Positions 38,896 to 48,700 are shown, counted from the first letter of the stretch. The stretch: 64,000 bases of DNA from an uncultured Christensenellaceae bacterium (GCA_910589015.1 CAJUSA010000003.1:1-64000), one strand, 5' to 3'. The notes: generated by a model not told the origin, from the letters alone. Program-made: numbers and translations.

Positions 38896-40809
38896 TCATT
38901 TACGCGCAATCGCTTTGAATTTGCAGTTGCCCATGCACACGCCGCACTTGATGCACTTTGCGCTGTCGATCGTCAGCGAAGGAAGTTTGTGCCCCTGCGC
39001 CACATAATCGGTCTTCGAGATCGCGCCGACGGGGCAGTTCTTCATGCACAGCCCGCAGCCAATGCACTTTTCCTTGTCGATACTGTAAGAGAGCATCGCC
39101 TTGCATACGCCCGCCGCACATTTTTTCTCGTTGATGTGCTCTTCGTATTCGTTGCGGAAATAGCGCAGCGTCGAAAGCACGGGGTTGGGCGCGCTCTGTC
39201 CGAGCGCGCAAAGCGAAGAGGACTTCATGTGCGAGGCAAGTTCTTCGATTTTGACGATGTCTTCGGGTTCGCCCTTGCCTTCCGTGATCTTCGTGAGCAG
39301 TTGCAGAAGGCGCTTGGTGCCGATACGGCAGGGGGTACATTTGCCGCACGATTCGTCTGCCGTGAATTCGAGGTAGAATTTCGAGATGTCGACCATGCAG
39401 GTGTCTTCGTCGAGAATGATCATGCCGCCCGAGCCCATCATCGAGCCGATCGCGATCAGGCTGTCGTAGTCGATGGGGGTGTCGATGCACGAGGCGGGGA
39501 TACAGCCGCCCGAGGGGCCGCCCGTCTGAGCCGCTTTGAATTTCTTGCCGTCGGGAATGCCGCCGCCGATCTCTTCGACGATTTCGCGCAGCGTCGTGCC
39601 CATGGGCACTTCCACAAGCCCGACGTTGGTGATCTTGCCGCCGAGCGCGAACACCTTCGTGCCCTTGGAAGTTTCGGTGCCGATGGTCGAATACCATGCC
39701 GCGCCCTTCGTGATGATGGGGTTGACGTTCGCCCACGTTTCCACGTTATTGAGAATGGTGGGTTTGCCGAACAGACCTTTTACGGCGGGGAAGGGGGGAC
39801 GGGGACGGGGTTCGCCGCGGTGCCCTTCGATGGAAGTCATGAGCGCCGTTTCTTCGCCGCAGACGAACGCGCCCGCGCCGAGGCGGATCTCGATATCGAA
39901 ATCGAATCCCAGACCCAAAATGTCCTTGCCGAGCAATCCGTATTTATGCGCCTGATCGATGGCGATCTGCAAACGCTGTACGGCGACGGGATATTCCGCA
40001 CGCACATAGATATAACCCTGATGCGCGCCGATCGCATAGCCCGCGATGGTCATCGCTTCGAGCACGCAGTGGGGGTCGCCTTCGAGCACCGAGCGATCCA
40101 TGAACGCGCCGGGGTCGCCTTCGTCGGCGTTGCAGCAGACGTATTTGATGTCGCCCTGCGATGCTTTGGCGAATGCCCATTTTCTGCCCGTGGGGAAGCC
40201 CGCGCCGCCTCTGCCGCGCAGACCCGAGGCAAGCATTTCGTTGATGACGTCGTCGGGCGTCATGGAAGAGAGCACTTTTTCGAGCGCGGCGTAGTCGCCC
40301 GCCGCGATTGCCTCGTCGATGTCTTCCGCCGCAATCACGCCGCAGTTTCTCAGGGCGATACGCATTTGTTTTTTATAGAAGGGGGTTTCCGCGAAGGGAA
40401 TGATGCTGCCGTCGGAAAGCACCGTGCCCTGATAGAGCAGTTCTTTGACGATCTGCCCGCCCTTGACGATGTGCTGTTCCACAACGGTTTTTGCGTGTTC
40501 GGGCGTCATCTGCGCGTAGAACGCGCCTTCGGGATAGACGATCATGATGGGGCCGAGCGCGCACAGACCGAAGCAACCCGTTTTCACGACGAGCACGTCG
40601 TTGATCTTCTTTTCTTTGAGCGATTTTTCAAGCTGTTCGATGACCTGCATCGATTTGGAAGAGGTGCAACCCGTGCCGCCGCACACGAGGATCTGTTTGC
40701 GGTAGCCCGTTTTGGCGGCGAGCTTTTCGCCCTGTTCTTTGACGACGCGGCGCACTTCGATGAGGTCTTTTTTCGCCTGACGAATGGCGTCTAATTCCTG
40801 AATTGTCAT
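38896..40809 (-). CDS. hydB: Hydrogenase NuoF-like flavin/NADH subunit (HydB/HndC type)
   Basis: A 637-residue subunit. An N-terminal thioredoxin-like [2Fe-2S] domain (CGGTGCTSSKS, TGCFGLCALGP; residues ~43-90) precedes the NuoF core with FMN/NADH sites (SGLRGRGGAGFPTGRKWAFA, CNADEGDPGAFMDR) and the [4Fe-4S] motif CGKCTPCRIGTKR. Two extra [4Fe-4S] clusters end it (CIGCGLCMKNCP, CIKCGVCMGNCK). This domain order defines bifurcating hydrogenase HydB. Its ATG overlaps the hydC stop (ATGA) and AGGAGGG precedes it; hydA starts 10 nt downstream. Together the subunits link NADH, ferredoxin and H2. Confidence 0.96.
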   Translation of the reverse strand: MTIQELDAIRQAKKDLIEVRRVVKEQGEKLAAKTGYRKQILVCGGTGCTSSKSMQVIEQLEKSLKEKKINDVLVVKTGCFGLCALGPIMIVYPEGAFYAQMTPEHAKTVVEQHIVKGGQIVKELLYQGTVLSDGSIIPFAETPFYKKQMRIALRNCGVIAAEDIDEAIAAGDYAALEKVLSSMTPDDVINEMLASGLRGRGGAGFPTGRKWAFAKASQGDIKYVCCNADEGDPGAFMDRSVLEGDPHCVLEAMTIAGYAIGAHQGYIYVRAEYPVAVQRLQIAIDQAHKYGLLGKDILGLGFDFDIEIRLGAGAFVCGEETALMTSIEGHRGEPRPRPPFPAVKGLFGKPTILNNVETWANVNPIITKGAAWYSTIGTETSKGTKVFALGGKITNVGLVEVPMGTTLREIVEEIGGGIPDGKKFKAAQTGGPSGGCIPASCIDTPIDYDSLIAIGSMMGSGGMIILDEDTCMVDISKFYLEFTADESCGKCTPCRIGTKRLLQLLTKITEGKGEPEDIVKIEELASHMKSSSLCALGQSAPNPVLSTLRYFRNEYEEHINEKKCAAGVCKAMLSYSIDKEKCIGCGLCMKNCPVGAISKTDYVAQGHKLPSLTIDSAKCIKCGVCMGNCKFKAIARK

Positions 40810-41303
40810 TTGTCTGCCCTCCTGTATTCGTCGAGAATGCCCTTCACCTTATCAGGCGTGAGTTTGCCGTACACTTCGTCGCCGACCATCATGACGGGCG
40901 CGAGTCCGCACGCGCCGACGCAACGGCAGCTGTCGATCGAGAACAGCCCGTCCGCAGTGCATTCGCCGCATTTGATGCCGAGTTCTTTTTCGATTTCTTC
41001 GAGGATCTTGTCCGATCCCTTCACATAGCACGCCGTGCCGAGGCATACGCTGATGCGGTGCTTGCCCTTCGGATTGAGGGAAAACTGCGAATAAAAGGTT
41101 ACGACGCCGTAAACTTCGGAAAGGGAAATGCCCAAACCTTCCGCGATCGTCTTTTGCACCGGCATGGGCAGGTAGCCGTAAATGCCTTGCGCCTCTTGCA
41201 GAATGTGCATGAGACAGCCCGGGGTTGAGCGGCTTTCTTCGATAACGGCTTTGAGCTTTTTCTCTTGCTCTGCCGTGCCGCACTTGCCTTCACATTGTTT
41301 CAT
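40806..41303 (-). CDS. hydC: Hydrogenase NuoE-like [2Fe-2S] subunit (HydC/HndA type)
   Basis: A 165-residue protein started at ATG 41303 behind GGAGG; the upstream in-frame ATG at 41315 overlaps that ribosome binding site and is rejected. The N-terminal helical region (PGCLMHILQEAQGIYGYLP) and thioredoxin-like [2Fe-2S] domain are as in NuoE: CLGTACYVKG and SCRCVGACGLAPVM supply the four cysteines. First gene of the hydCBA operon. An N-terminal CEGKCG adds two cysteines not needed for the known cluster. Confidence 0.95.
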   Translation of the reverse strand: MKQCEGKCGTAEQEKKLKAVIEESRSTPGCLMHILQEAQGIYGYLPMPVQKTIAEGLGISLSEVYGVVTFYSQFSLNPKGKHRISVCLGTACYVKGSDKILEEIEKELGIKCGECTADGLFSIDSCRCVGACGLAPVMMVGDEVYGKLTPDKVKGILDEYRRADK

Positions 41304-41420
41304 AGAAACCTCCATAAAAATGATATTCGCGTAAAACCCGAAAAAGCCGTATTTTCGCGAAAAGAGGGGGAAATTTCCCCGCGGACGCGTTTTTTGCGCA
41401 ACGTCCGACCATACAAATGA

Positions 41421-41449
41421 ATTATATCACAAACCGACGCGGTTTTCAA
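41421..41449 (-). promoter_or_regulatory. Promoter of the hydCBA operon
   Basis: Minus-strand TTGAAA, a 17-nt spacer and a perfect TATAAT. The leader is about 110 nt and contains the 14-bp palindrome GGGGAAATTTCCCC (41367-41380). A Rex-like partial site (TTGTGA, 6 nt, TCATTT) overlaps the -10 at 41415-41432. Confidence 0.7.
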
Positions 41450-41698
41450 CACATTTTCGCATTTTCCGCGATGGTTTTACAAATTATTTAATAGGAAACG
41501 GCGGTAAAATCTTCCGCCGTTTGCCGCCGTGACCCCTTATAAGGGGCAAAAATCGGTACAAAAAACCACCGATTATGCTAATTGATATAAATTTATCTTA
41601 TCAAGTTCCGCCTTTCTTTCCGCGCGAATTGAGTAGAAATATAAGTTCTGGTTATAGTATGGTTAAGTGATTGTTATGCCCAAATGGTTGTTTAGAGA
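41450..41698. other. Intergenic region with a run of inverted repeats
   Basis: No gene is seen between the hyd promoter and the promoter at 41699. The stretch holds four dyads in a row: AAACGGCGG/CCGCCGTTT with a 9-nt loop (41496-41522), the perfect palindrome CCCCTTATAAGGGG (41533-41546), AATCGGT/ACCGATT with a 10-nt loop (about 41551-41574) and an AT-rich TTGATA/TATCAA pair (about 41582-41604) containing TGATAAGATA on the minus strand. Their role is unknown; they could be operator sites or folded RNA of a small transcript. Confidence 0.45.
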
Positions 41699-41727
41699 TT
41701 GACTTCGTGCGAAAATTGTATTATAAT
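41699..41727 (+). promoter_or_regulatory. Promoter of the giant surface-protein operon
   Basis: TTGACT, a 17-nt spacer and a perfect TATAAT; the best rightward promoter in the 41-64 kb region. Transcription from about 41734 gives a leader of ~115 nt before the first start codon. Confidence 0.75.
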
Positions 41728-41781
41728 GTCATCATAAAACTATCACATATTTGTCACATTGACGGAACGTCAGGTTGGCGC

Positions 41782-41829
41782 AAACAGAGGTACCTCTGTT
41801 TTACCCTTTGCAGCAAGCAAAGGGTAAAA
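41782..41829 (+). ncRNA. Structured 5' leader of the surface-protein operon
   Basis: Two hairpins lie back to back. The first is a perfect 20-bp palindrome (41782-41801, arms AAACAGAGGT/ACCTCTGTTT). The second has 13-bp arms TTTTACCCTTTGC and GCAAAGGGTAAAA around AGCAA (41799-41829). They share three bases, so both cannot fully form at once. The first is followed by TTTT, so it might act as an attenuator; the second lacks a T tract. No known riboswitch class is recognised. Confidence 0.4.
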
Positions 41830-41847
41830 AATCATTATACGGGACGG

Positions 41848-42087
41848 ATGATGAAAAAGAAAGAGTATCGGGACGACGACGGAAGAACGATCGCCAATAT
41901 GAACGTAGAGGGGTTCCGCTGGTATAACCCGCAGGCGGAAAAGAAGGAAAAGCCTGTTTTTCTTTCGAAGTCCGACCGACGCGCGGTATTTTTTACGGGA
42001 TTAAAGTCGTTTTTGCTGCCTGCCGTGTGCGTCCTTGCGGGCGGGATCGTCGCATTCCTGCTTTGCTACTTCCTTTGGTTATGGTAG
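41848..42087 (+). CDS. Small single-pass membrane protein, unknown function
   Basis: A protein of 78-79 residues starting at ATG 41848 or 41851 behind GGGACGG. The open frame runs upstream to 41671 but crosses the promoter, so the longer form is rejected. The N-terminal ~50 residues are polar and charged (MKKKEYRDDDGRTIANMNVE, GFRWYNPQAEKKEK), and residues ~52-79 form one hydrophobic helix ending FLLCYFLWLW at the C-terminus. It has no recognised family. As first gene of the surface-protein operon, 27 nt before the next gene, it could assist export or assembly of the large lipoproteins, but this is only position. Confidence 0.6.
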   Translation: MMKKKEYRDDDGRTIANMNVEGFRWYNPQAEKKEKPVFLSKSDRRAVFFTGLKSFLLPAVCVLAGGIVAFLLCYFLWLW

Positions 42088-42114
42088 AAAAAATTTGTAG
42101 AGAGGATAGAGAAG

Positions 42115-45100
42115 ATGAAAAAGTTGTTGCGTGCCATGCTGTTGCCTCTTTTGGCGGTCTTGTCGGTCGGGTTTCTGCTGTTGGCGGCGGCGTGCGGTTC
42201 CGCCAAAGCAAAAGTTACGCTCGATTATAACGGCGCGGTTTTAGACGGTAAAACCGAACGGGTGTTCGAGGTGGAAAACAACGCCGACCTAAACGCGATC
42301 GTCACGGACGCGGATATCACGCTTTCGCGCGAAGGCTACACCTTCGAAGGGTGGGATATTCCCGTGTTCGAGAACGGCAAACTTCCTTCCGAAGTGACCG
42401 TTCGGGCGCAGTGGCAAGCCGTTATATACAATATTATATATGATTATAACGGCGGCGCGGCGGCAACGGACAGCGCGGACCCTTCTACATACACGATCGA
42501 GGATGCCGTTACGTTTGCTACGCCCGTACGTGAAGGCTACACGTTCTTGGGCTACACCGCAGGCGAAGGCGCCGAAACGGTTACTTCTCTTCCCAAAGGC
42601 AGCAAGGGCGACGTGACTTTAACGGCGCAGTGGGAAAAAATCGCCGTCACGTTGAAGATATACCGTATCGGTACGGCGGAACCGGTTGAAGCGAAGGTGT
42701 TTGCGTTCGGCGAAGAGGTCGTTCCGTCTGCGGATTTGGGCGAAGAGAGTACGCTTGCCGTTTCGGCTTATATGAACGGGGATTATTCGCTTTTCGAGCC
42801 TTTTACGGTGGAAGAGAGCAAGGCAGTTTCGGTTTATCTCGACGTATACACCAAAGGCATGACTTTCACGAAGAAAGCGGCTGCCGATATTCCCGAGGGA
42901 ACCTATCACAGCACGGTGGAATTTTCGCAGGAATTTTATGCCGCGAAGATGTTGACTTCCAACCTTCCGCAAGTAGACGGCGCGGCGGTTGCCGAGGTGT
43001 ACTTCCCCAACTATTACACGCAGGACGGCGTGACACTGCCCGTCGAGCTGACCGAGCAGGGGCAGGCGGGCACGAGCGCGTTGACGGCGGAAACGGTATT
43101 TCTTCCTGCAAACTTGAAAGTGATCGGCAAGGATACGTTCAACAACAACAAAAAGCTTGCGAACGTCGTATTCGATACGAAGTTGAACAAATTTAAGGAA
43201 ATCGGCGTTAATGCCTTTATGTCGACCCTGGTTTTAGAGCAGATCACGTTGCCTTCCACGACGGAATATCTCGCAAACGGCGTGTTTCAGAAGTCGGCGC
43301 TGACCTCGTTCCGTTTCCCGAAGGCGATGAAGGAAATCGGGTATCAGTCCTTTTACGAATGTGCCGCGCTCGCTACGGTCGACTTCGAAGAGGGGTGCGT
43401 GCTTGAAACCGTCGGTTACAGCGCTTTCCGCGATACCGTCGCGCTTGCTTCGGTTAGTTTTCCTTCCACGTTAAAGGTATTGGGCACGGCTTACAGCGGG
43501 CCCGATGCCGAGGTAAACGGGAAGGTGATTACCGTAATCAACAATCACACGAACGGCGTGTTCTACTCGAAAGCGGTGAACGATACGGCGCTGAGCGTGA
43601 ATTTCAACGGCGCAAAACTCGATGTCGCGGGCGACTTCATGTTCTATAACCGCAAAGGGCTGCAAAGTCTTGCGGTCGAGGTTGCGGATAACGGCGTGCT
43701 CGGCGGCAGCTTCTTCACCTATGCAGGCAACAATCAAACGGAAATCACCTTGACGATCGGACAGAACGCCTATGTCTGGCAGTCGTTTTTGGTAATGTGC
43801 GAGGCAAAATCGATTTCTGTTTCTGGTCTTACCGAAGTGCCCGAGCTTGCCGCTTATAGCACAAAATATACGATAAGCGACACGACGTTGAAAACGATCA
43901 AATCGATTAAGACATACCCTGTGTTCTACGGTTGTAACAATCTTGAAACGGTCACGTTTGACAGTTCACTCAAAACAATCGGCGCATTCGGATTTTCCCA
44001 TTGCACGGCGCAGCCGAAGTTCGACGCGGCAACGGCGGCAAATATCAATGTCGGCGACAAAGCCTTCTACGGTTCGTTGATGACGGCGTTCGATTTCCAG
44101 AATACGCCCTTCGAGGCAAAGAAAGAGGTTCCCGCAAGCTGCTTTGAAAACAGCGCCAACCTCGAAACGCTCACGAATTACGATAAAATCGAAACCTTCG
44201 GGGCGGCGGCGTTTAAGGATACCGCAGTGGCCGCATTTCGGATTGCAAGAAATATGACGATCGCGGGCAACACGTTCGCGGGCGCGCCCACTAAAATCAC
44301 GGTGGCAAGTGGTGGTGCGCGCTACTATGTGATGATCGGCGCGGACGGCGCGCAAGTGTCCGACGAGGCGAGCGCCGAATATCTCGTCGGGAAAACGGGC
44401 GACGAATATACCTATATCGCCTACGACTACAAGCTGAACGCCGAAACGCCCGTGACCGAGCGCACGATCCCCGCAACCGTAAAGGCGATCGGCGGCTATT
44501 ATGCCGGGAATGCCGTATTGACCAAGATCACGCTGAATGCTGCGATGACGCAGATCGCCGCGGGCGAATTTGAAGGCTGTACGGCTTTGAATACCGTCGT
44601 GCTTTCTGCCGATACGACGGCAATCGGCGACAATGCTTTCAAAGATTGCACGGCTCTTCAAAACGTCAATTTTGCCGCCTTGTCAAAGCTCGAAAGCATC
44701 GGCGCATATGCGTTTGCGAACACCAATCTTAACTCGTTCACGGCGCCCGCCGCGCTCAAAACGCTCGGCAACCGTGCGTTCAACGGAACAAATTCCCTCA
44801 CGTCGGTCGATCTTTCCGCCGCGACCTTGCTCGAAGAGATCGGCGAATACGCGTTCACGACGGCGGCAACGGCAAATCTCAATTCCGTAAGTCTGCCGCA
44901 GAACGGCGTCTTGACGACGATCGGGCAACACGCATTCCGTTATGCCAAGATCGAAACGTTACAGATCCCCGCCACGGTGAAAACGCTTGCCGCATATTCG
45001 TTCGGAAACTGCACGGCACTTAAAACGATTACGATCGGCAGCGAAACGGCAAACAGCTTGCTCGGCAGCGGCGACGGCGCAATGGACAAAAATGCATTCA

Positions 45101-45621
45101 GTACCTGCTCGGCACTGCAAAGCGTGACGATTTACGGTAACGAGAAGTTTGTTAGCGAAAGCGGCATTCTCTACAACAAAGTCGCAGGGGAAAACGGCAC
45201 GTTCAGCTACACGCTGGCGATCGTTCCCGCCGAGCTCAGCGGGGATATCACATTAAAGGCGGGCTTGACCGCGGTTACGGCGGTGTTCAAAAGCACGAAA
45301 ATTACTTCAATCGTCATTCCCGCGAGTGTAACCAGCCTTCCCGCGAATGCATTTAAGGGCTGTACGCAGCTTGCAACCGTCGTGATCGAAGGGGAATTGC
45401 CTGCCAATACGCCCAATTCGATCTTTACGGGTTGCACCGCGCTTTCTTCCGTGACCTATCTCGGCACGACGAAGTTGACGAATATGAAGACCATTCTTTC
45501 AAATTCCAAGTCGACCGCCATTACGTTAACGGTGAAAGATCCTTCGCAGTATTCGGCTTTGGGGCTTACTTATGTAACGGTTGTTCAATACGAAGAGCCT
45601 GCGCAAACGCCCGATGAATAA
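42115..45621 (+). CDS. InlB-repeat and BspA-like LRR surface lipoprotein (1168 residues)
   Basis: Secreted lipoprotein with lipobox AAAC (Cys27). Two InlB B-type (Flg_new) modules come first (KVTLDYNGAVLDGKTERVFE ... REGYTFEGW; IIYDYNGGAAATDS ... REGYTFLGYTAG), then a ~110-residue linker containing YTKGMTF and VYFPNYYTQDGV, then BspA-like LRR_5 repeats to the end (e.g. EFEGCTALNTVVLSADTTAI, NAFKDCTALQNVNFAALSKL). A stretch at residues ~500-620 breaks the LRR register. Such proteins bind host or polymer ligands or partner proteins; no catalytic motif is seen. It ends without a wall anchor, so the lipid holds it. Preceded by the small membrane gene and followed by the subtilase. Confidence 0.87.
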   Translation: MKKLLRAMLLPLLAVLSVGFLLLAAACGSAKAKVTLDYNGAVLDGKTERVFEVENNADLNAIVTDADITLSREGYTFEGWDIPVFENGKLPSEVTVRAQWQAVIYNIIYDYNGGAAATDSADPSTYTIEDAVTFATPVREGYTFLGYTAGEGAETVTSLPKGSKGDVTLTAQWEKIAVTLKIYRIGTAEPVEAKVFAFGEEVVPSADLGEESTLAVSAYMNGDYSLFEPFTVEESKAVSVYLDVYTKGMTFTKKAAADIPEGTYHSTVEFSQEFYAAKMLTSNLPQVDGAAVAEVYFPNYYTQDGVTLPVELTEQGQAGTSALTAETVFLPANLKVIGKDTFNNNKKLANVVFDTKLNKFKEIGVNAFMSTLVLEQITLPSTTEYLANGVFQKSALTSFRFPKAMKEIGYQSFYECAALATVDFEEGCVLETVGYSAFRDTVALASVSFPSTLKVLGTAYSGPDAEVNGKVITVINNHTNGVFYSKAVNDTALSVNFNGAKLDVAGDFMFYNRKGLQSLAVEVADNGVLGGSFFTYAGNNQTEITLTIGQNAYVWQSFLVMCEAKSISVSGLTEVPELAAYSTKYTISDTTLKTIKSIKTYPVFYGCNNLETVTFDSSLKTIGAFGFSHCTAQPKFDAATAANINVGDKAFYGSLMTAFDFQNTPFEAKKEVPASCFENSANLETLTNYDKIETFGAAAFKDTAVAAFRIARNMTIAGNTFAGAPTKITVASGGARYYVMIGADGAQVSDEASAEYLVGKTGDEYTYIAYDYKLNAETPVTERTIPATVKAIGGYYAGNAVLTKITLNAAMTQIAAGEFEGCTALNTVVLSADTTAIGDNAFKDCTALQNVNFAALSKLESIGAYAFANTNLNSFTAPAALKTLGNRAFNGTNSLTSVDLSAATLLEEIGEYAFTTAATANLNSVSLPQNGVLTTIGQHAFRYAKIETLQIPATVKTLAAYSFGNCTALKTITIGSETANSLLGSGDGAMDKNAFSTCSALQSVTIYGNEKFVSESGILYNKVAGENGTFSYTLAIVPAELSGDITLKAGLTAVTAVFKSTKITSIVIPASVTSLPANAFKGCTQLATVVIEGELPANTPNSIFTGCTALSSVTYLGTTKLTNMKTILSNSKSTAITLTVKDPSQYSALGLTYVTVVQYEEPAQTPDE

Positions 45622-45640
45622 AAACTAATGTTGTGAACGA

Positions 45641-45717
45641 GCCAAACCTTTCCGATTTTTCGGGAAGGATTTGGCGTATTCAGAAGAAAAAAGGAAATGC
45701 GTTCCCTTGCAGGGAAC
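45641..45717 (+). other. Two intercistronic hairpins before the subtilase gene
   Basis: The first (45641-45675) pairs GCCAAACCTTTCCGA with TCGGGAAGGATTTGGC around TTTT (one G-T pair, one bulged A) but has no T tract. The second (45701-45717) is GTTCCCT-TGC-AGGGAAC, ending two bases before the GAGGAG ribosome binding site of the next gene. They may protect or process the mRNA or limit translation of the subtilase. Confidence 0.5.
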
Positions 45718-45728
45718 AGAGGAGTGAC

Positions 45729-48700
45729 ATGAAGAAAATTATAGCATCAGCATTATCCGTTGCCTTTGCCGTATCGCTCGTCTGCGCGCAGTTGCCGTTT
45801 AACGAAACGGCGAACGCGACGGCGGGCGGGCAGACGGGCGGCGATCCCGCGGCGGTCGGCTCGCAAAAGGGCATTATCGACGTGACCGATCAGATCAAAA
45901 ACTTCCATTACAACGGAAAAGACATCTTTTCCGCGAACGATTACGCGCAGTATGCGGCATCGCGCAACACCGAGCGTCGCATTATCGTGGAACTGGAAGG
46001 CTCGGCGCTCATCGATAAGTATAACGCTTCGGGCAAGGTATCCAAATACGATACGGTTTCCGATTATGCCGCCTCGCAGGAAGGGGTGCGCTATTCGCGC
46101 AGTCTGAAAACTTCGCAAAAGGCGTTTTTATCCCGTCTCGATAAAAATAAGATCGATTACGATCTGCGTTATCAGTACACGGGCATCGTGAACGGCGTGG
46201 CGCTTACGGTTGCCGACGCCGATCTGAGCGCGATCGCCGCCACCGACGGCGTAAAAAACATCGTCTTTTCCGAAACCTATTACGAGCCGCAGGGCGACGC
46301 CGTGCTCAACAGCGTAAACGCCTATAACACGGGCATTTACGATACGACGGGCGTCAGTTATACGGGCGCGGGTATGGTGGTCGCCGTGCTCGATACGGGG
46401 CTCGATTACACGCATGCGGCGTTCAAGAACATGCCCGCGGTGCAAACGCTCACGAAGAGCAAAGTTGCCGCCGCGCTTGAAAGCGGCGAGCTGACCGCGT
46501 CAAGTCTGAAAAACAATCTCACGACGGGCGATCTGTATAAAAACGCGAAAGTGCCGTATCAGTTCGATTACGCGGATGACGACGCCGACGTGTTCCCCGT
46601 GACTTCTTCGCACGGAACGCATGTTGCGGGCATCATCGCGGGCAGAGAGGACGCCGTGACCTACGAGCCGCTCGCCTCCGACAACAACATGCACTTTAAC
46701 GAGAATGCAGACGGCACGAAATCGTTCAAAGGCGTGGCAACCGAGGCGCAGCTTGCGATTTTCAAGGTGTTTTCCGATATGGGCGAACAGGGCGCGCAGA
46801 CCGAAGACATGGTAGCCGCGCTGAACGACGCCGTTCTCATCGGCGTCGACGTCATCAACATGTCGCTCGGTTCGAACGCGGGTTATTCGCGCAGTACCGA
46901 CGATGCGTCGGTCAACGAGATCTACGATAAGATCCGCGAGGCGGGCATTTCGCTCATCGTTGCGGCGGGCAACAGTTACAGCTCTTCGTTCGGCGGCACC
47001 TACGGCAACACCAACCTTGCAACCAATCCCGACAGCGGCACGGTCGGTTCGCCTTCCACCTACAACGGCGCGCTTTCCGTCGCCTCGATCAGCGGACAGT
47101 TATCGCAGTATTTCCTTGTAAACGGCAGCGTAGCGGCATACTTCCACAACGGCAGAAACAGTGCGGGCAAGGATTATGAATTCGTCAATCTGCTTTTGAA
47201 CGGACAGAGCAGAAGAGAGCTGAAATATATCGTTATCGGCGGTTACGGCGAAGATCATAACTACACGAGTTCGATCCGCGAAAAGCTCAAATCGGGCGAT
47301 TATATCGCCGTCGTCAAACGCGGCACGACGAGCTTCGAAGACAAGCAGAAGGTTGCCGCAAGCTACGGGGCGGTCGGCTGTATCATCTACAACAACGTTT
47401 CGGGCGTCATCAACGCGTCGCTCGGCACGGGCTACAAAATCCCCACTTGTACGATCACGGCGGACATCGCAAGCCAGTTCGTCGGGCAGCTCGAAGGGAC
47501 GATCGAACTTTCGACCGACTATAAAGCCGGTCCGTTCATGAGCGATTTCTCTTCCTGGGGCGCCACGCCCGATCTGCAACTCTACCCCGATATCACGGCG
47601 CACGGCGGCGATATCACCTCGGCGGTGCTCGGCGGTTACGGCGTTTACAGCGGCACTTCCATGGCGACGCCCAATATCGCGGGCATTACGACGCTCATTC
47701 GTCAGCACCTCGTCGAAAGCTATCCCGACCTCGATAAAGTGCAGATCAACGAATTGTTGTACCGTCTTATGATGTCGACGGCGACCATTGCAAAGAACGA
47801 GGACGGCGATCCGTATTCCCCCCGCAAACAGGGCGCGGGGCTTGCCGATATCCTCAACACTCTCAACACCAAGGCGTATCTCTACGTCGAGGGTAGCAAT
47901 AAGACCAAAATCGAGCTCGGCGACGATCCCAAACGGACGGGTCTGTATGCTTTGCGTTTCCGCATCGCCAACCTGTCCGCCGAAGAGCGGGCGTACGACC
48001 TTTCGGGCATGGTCATGTCCGAGAAGATGTCCGTCGACGGGATCACGGTCGCCGAACGGGCGTACATGTTCGACGACGCCGAAATTACCCTCGTCGGCGC
48101 GGGGGAAGGGGTCGCGCGCAAGGGCAACCGCATCACGCTTGCACCGAACGCCGACGCCGAACTCACCGTGCAGCTGCGCCTGACGGACGCCGATAAGCGT
48201 TATCTGAACGAGCACTTTGCAAACGGCATGTACGTCGAAGGGTATCTGAAACTCGCCGACGTGAGCGCAAGCGGCAACGTCGATCTGAACATTCCCTTCA
48301 TGGGCTTTTACGGCAGTTGGTTAGACGCCCCTCTGTTCGACTTTTCTTCCTACGACGTTTCGCAGTCGAAGTTCGACGACAGCGTGGCGGAAGAGGATAA
48401 GCTGCAAAGCGACGTTTATGAAACCGTCGTCATCGGCAGATACGCGCGCAGTCTCGAATCGTATATGGCGATGGGGCAGTATGTTTACCGTACTGCGTCG
48501 GGTGAATCGAATATCGAATCATCGGTCGATAAAATCGCGGTCGGCAACAGCGACTACGGTATCTACGAGCTTTACGGCGTTTACGCGGGCTTGCTGCGCG
48601 GCGCCAAGAGCATGGAAATCGTCGTATCCGACGCGGTCACGGGCGAAGTCGTTTTCCGCAGAACCAATTACGAAGTCCGTAAATCGGTCACGGGCAGTCC

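Noticed and set aside
38782..40794. A 670-codon open frame on the plus strand under the hydrogenase genes
   Set aside because: It is the antisense shadow of hydB/hydA, whose iron-sulfur motifs are unmistakable on the other strand; the composition is low-complexity His/Arg/Asp.
41640..41700. A tRNA gene in the region before the surface operon
   Set aside because: The sequence lacks a TTCGANTC loop and a closing acceptor stem.
41799..41829. The 13-bp leader stem-loop as an intrinsic terminator
   Set aside because: It is not followed by a T tract on either strand, so I list it as leader structure only.
41671..41847. Extended start of the small membrane protein at 41671
   Set aside because: The extension overlaps the -35 and -10 boxes at 41699-41727, so it could not be on that transcript.
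45641..45675. The hairpin before the subtilase gene as an operon-ending terminator
   Set aside because: GTATTCAG follows the stem instead of a T run, and no promoter is seen between it and the subtilase gene.
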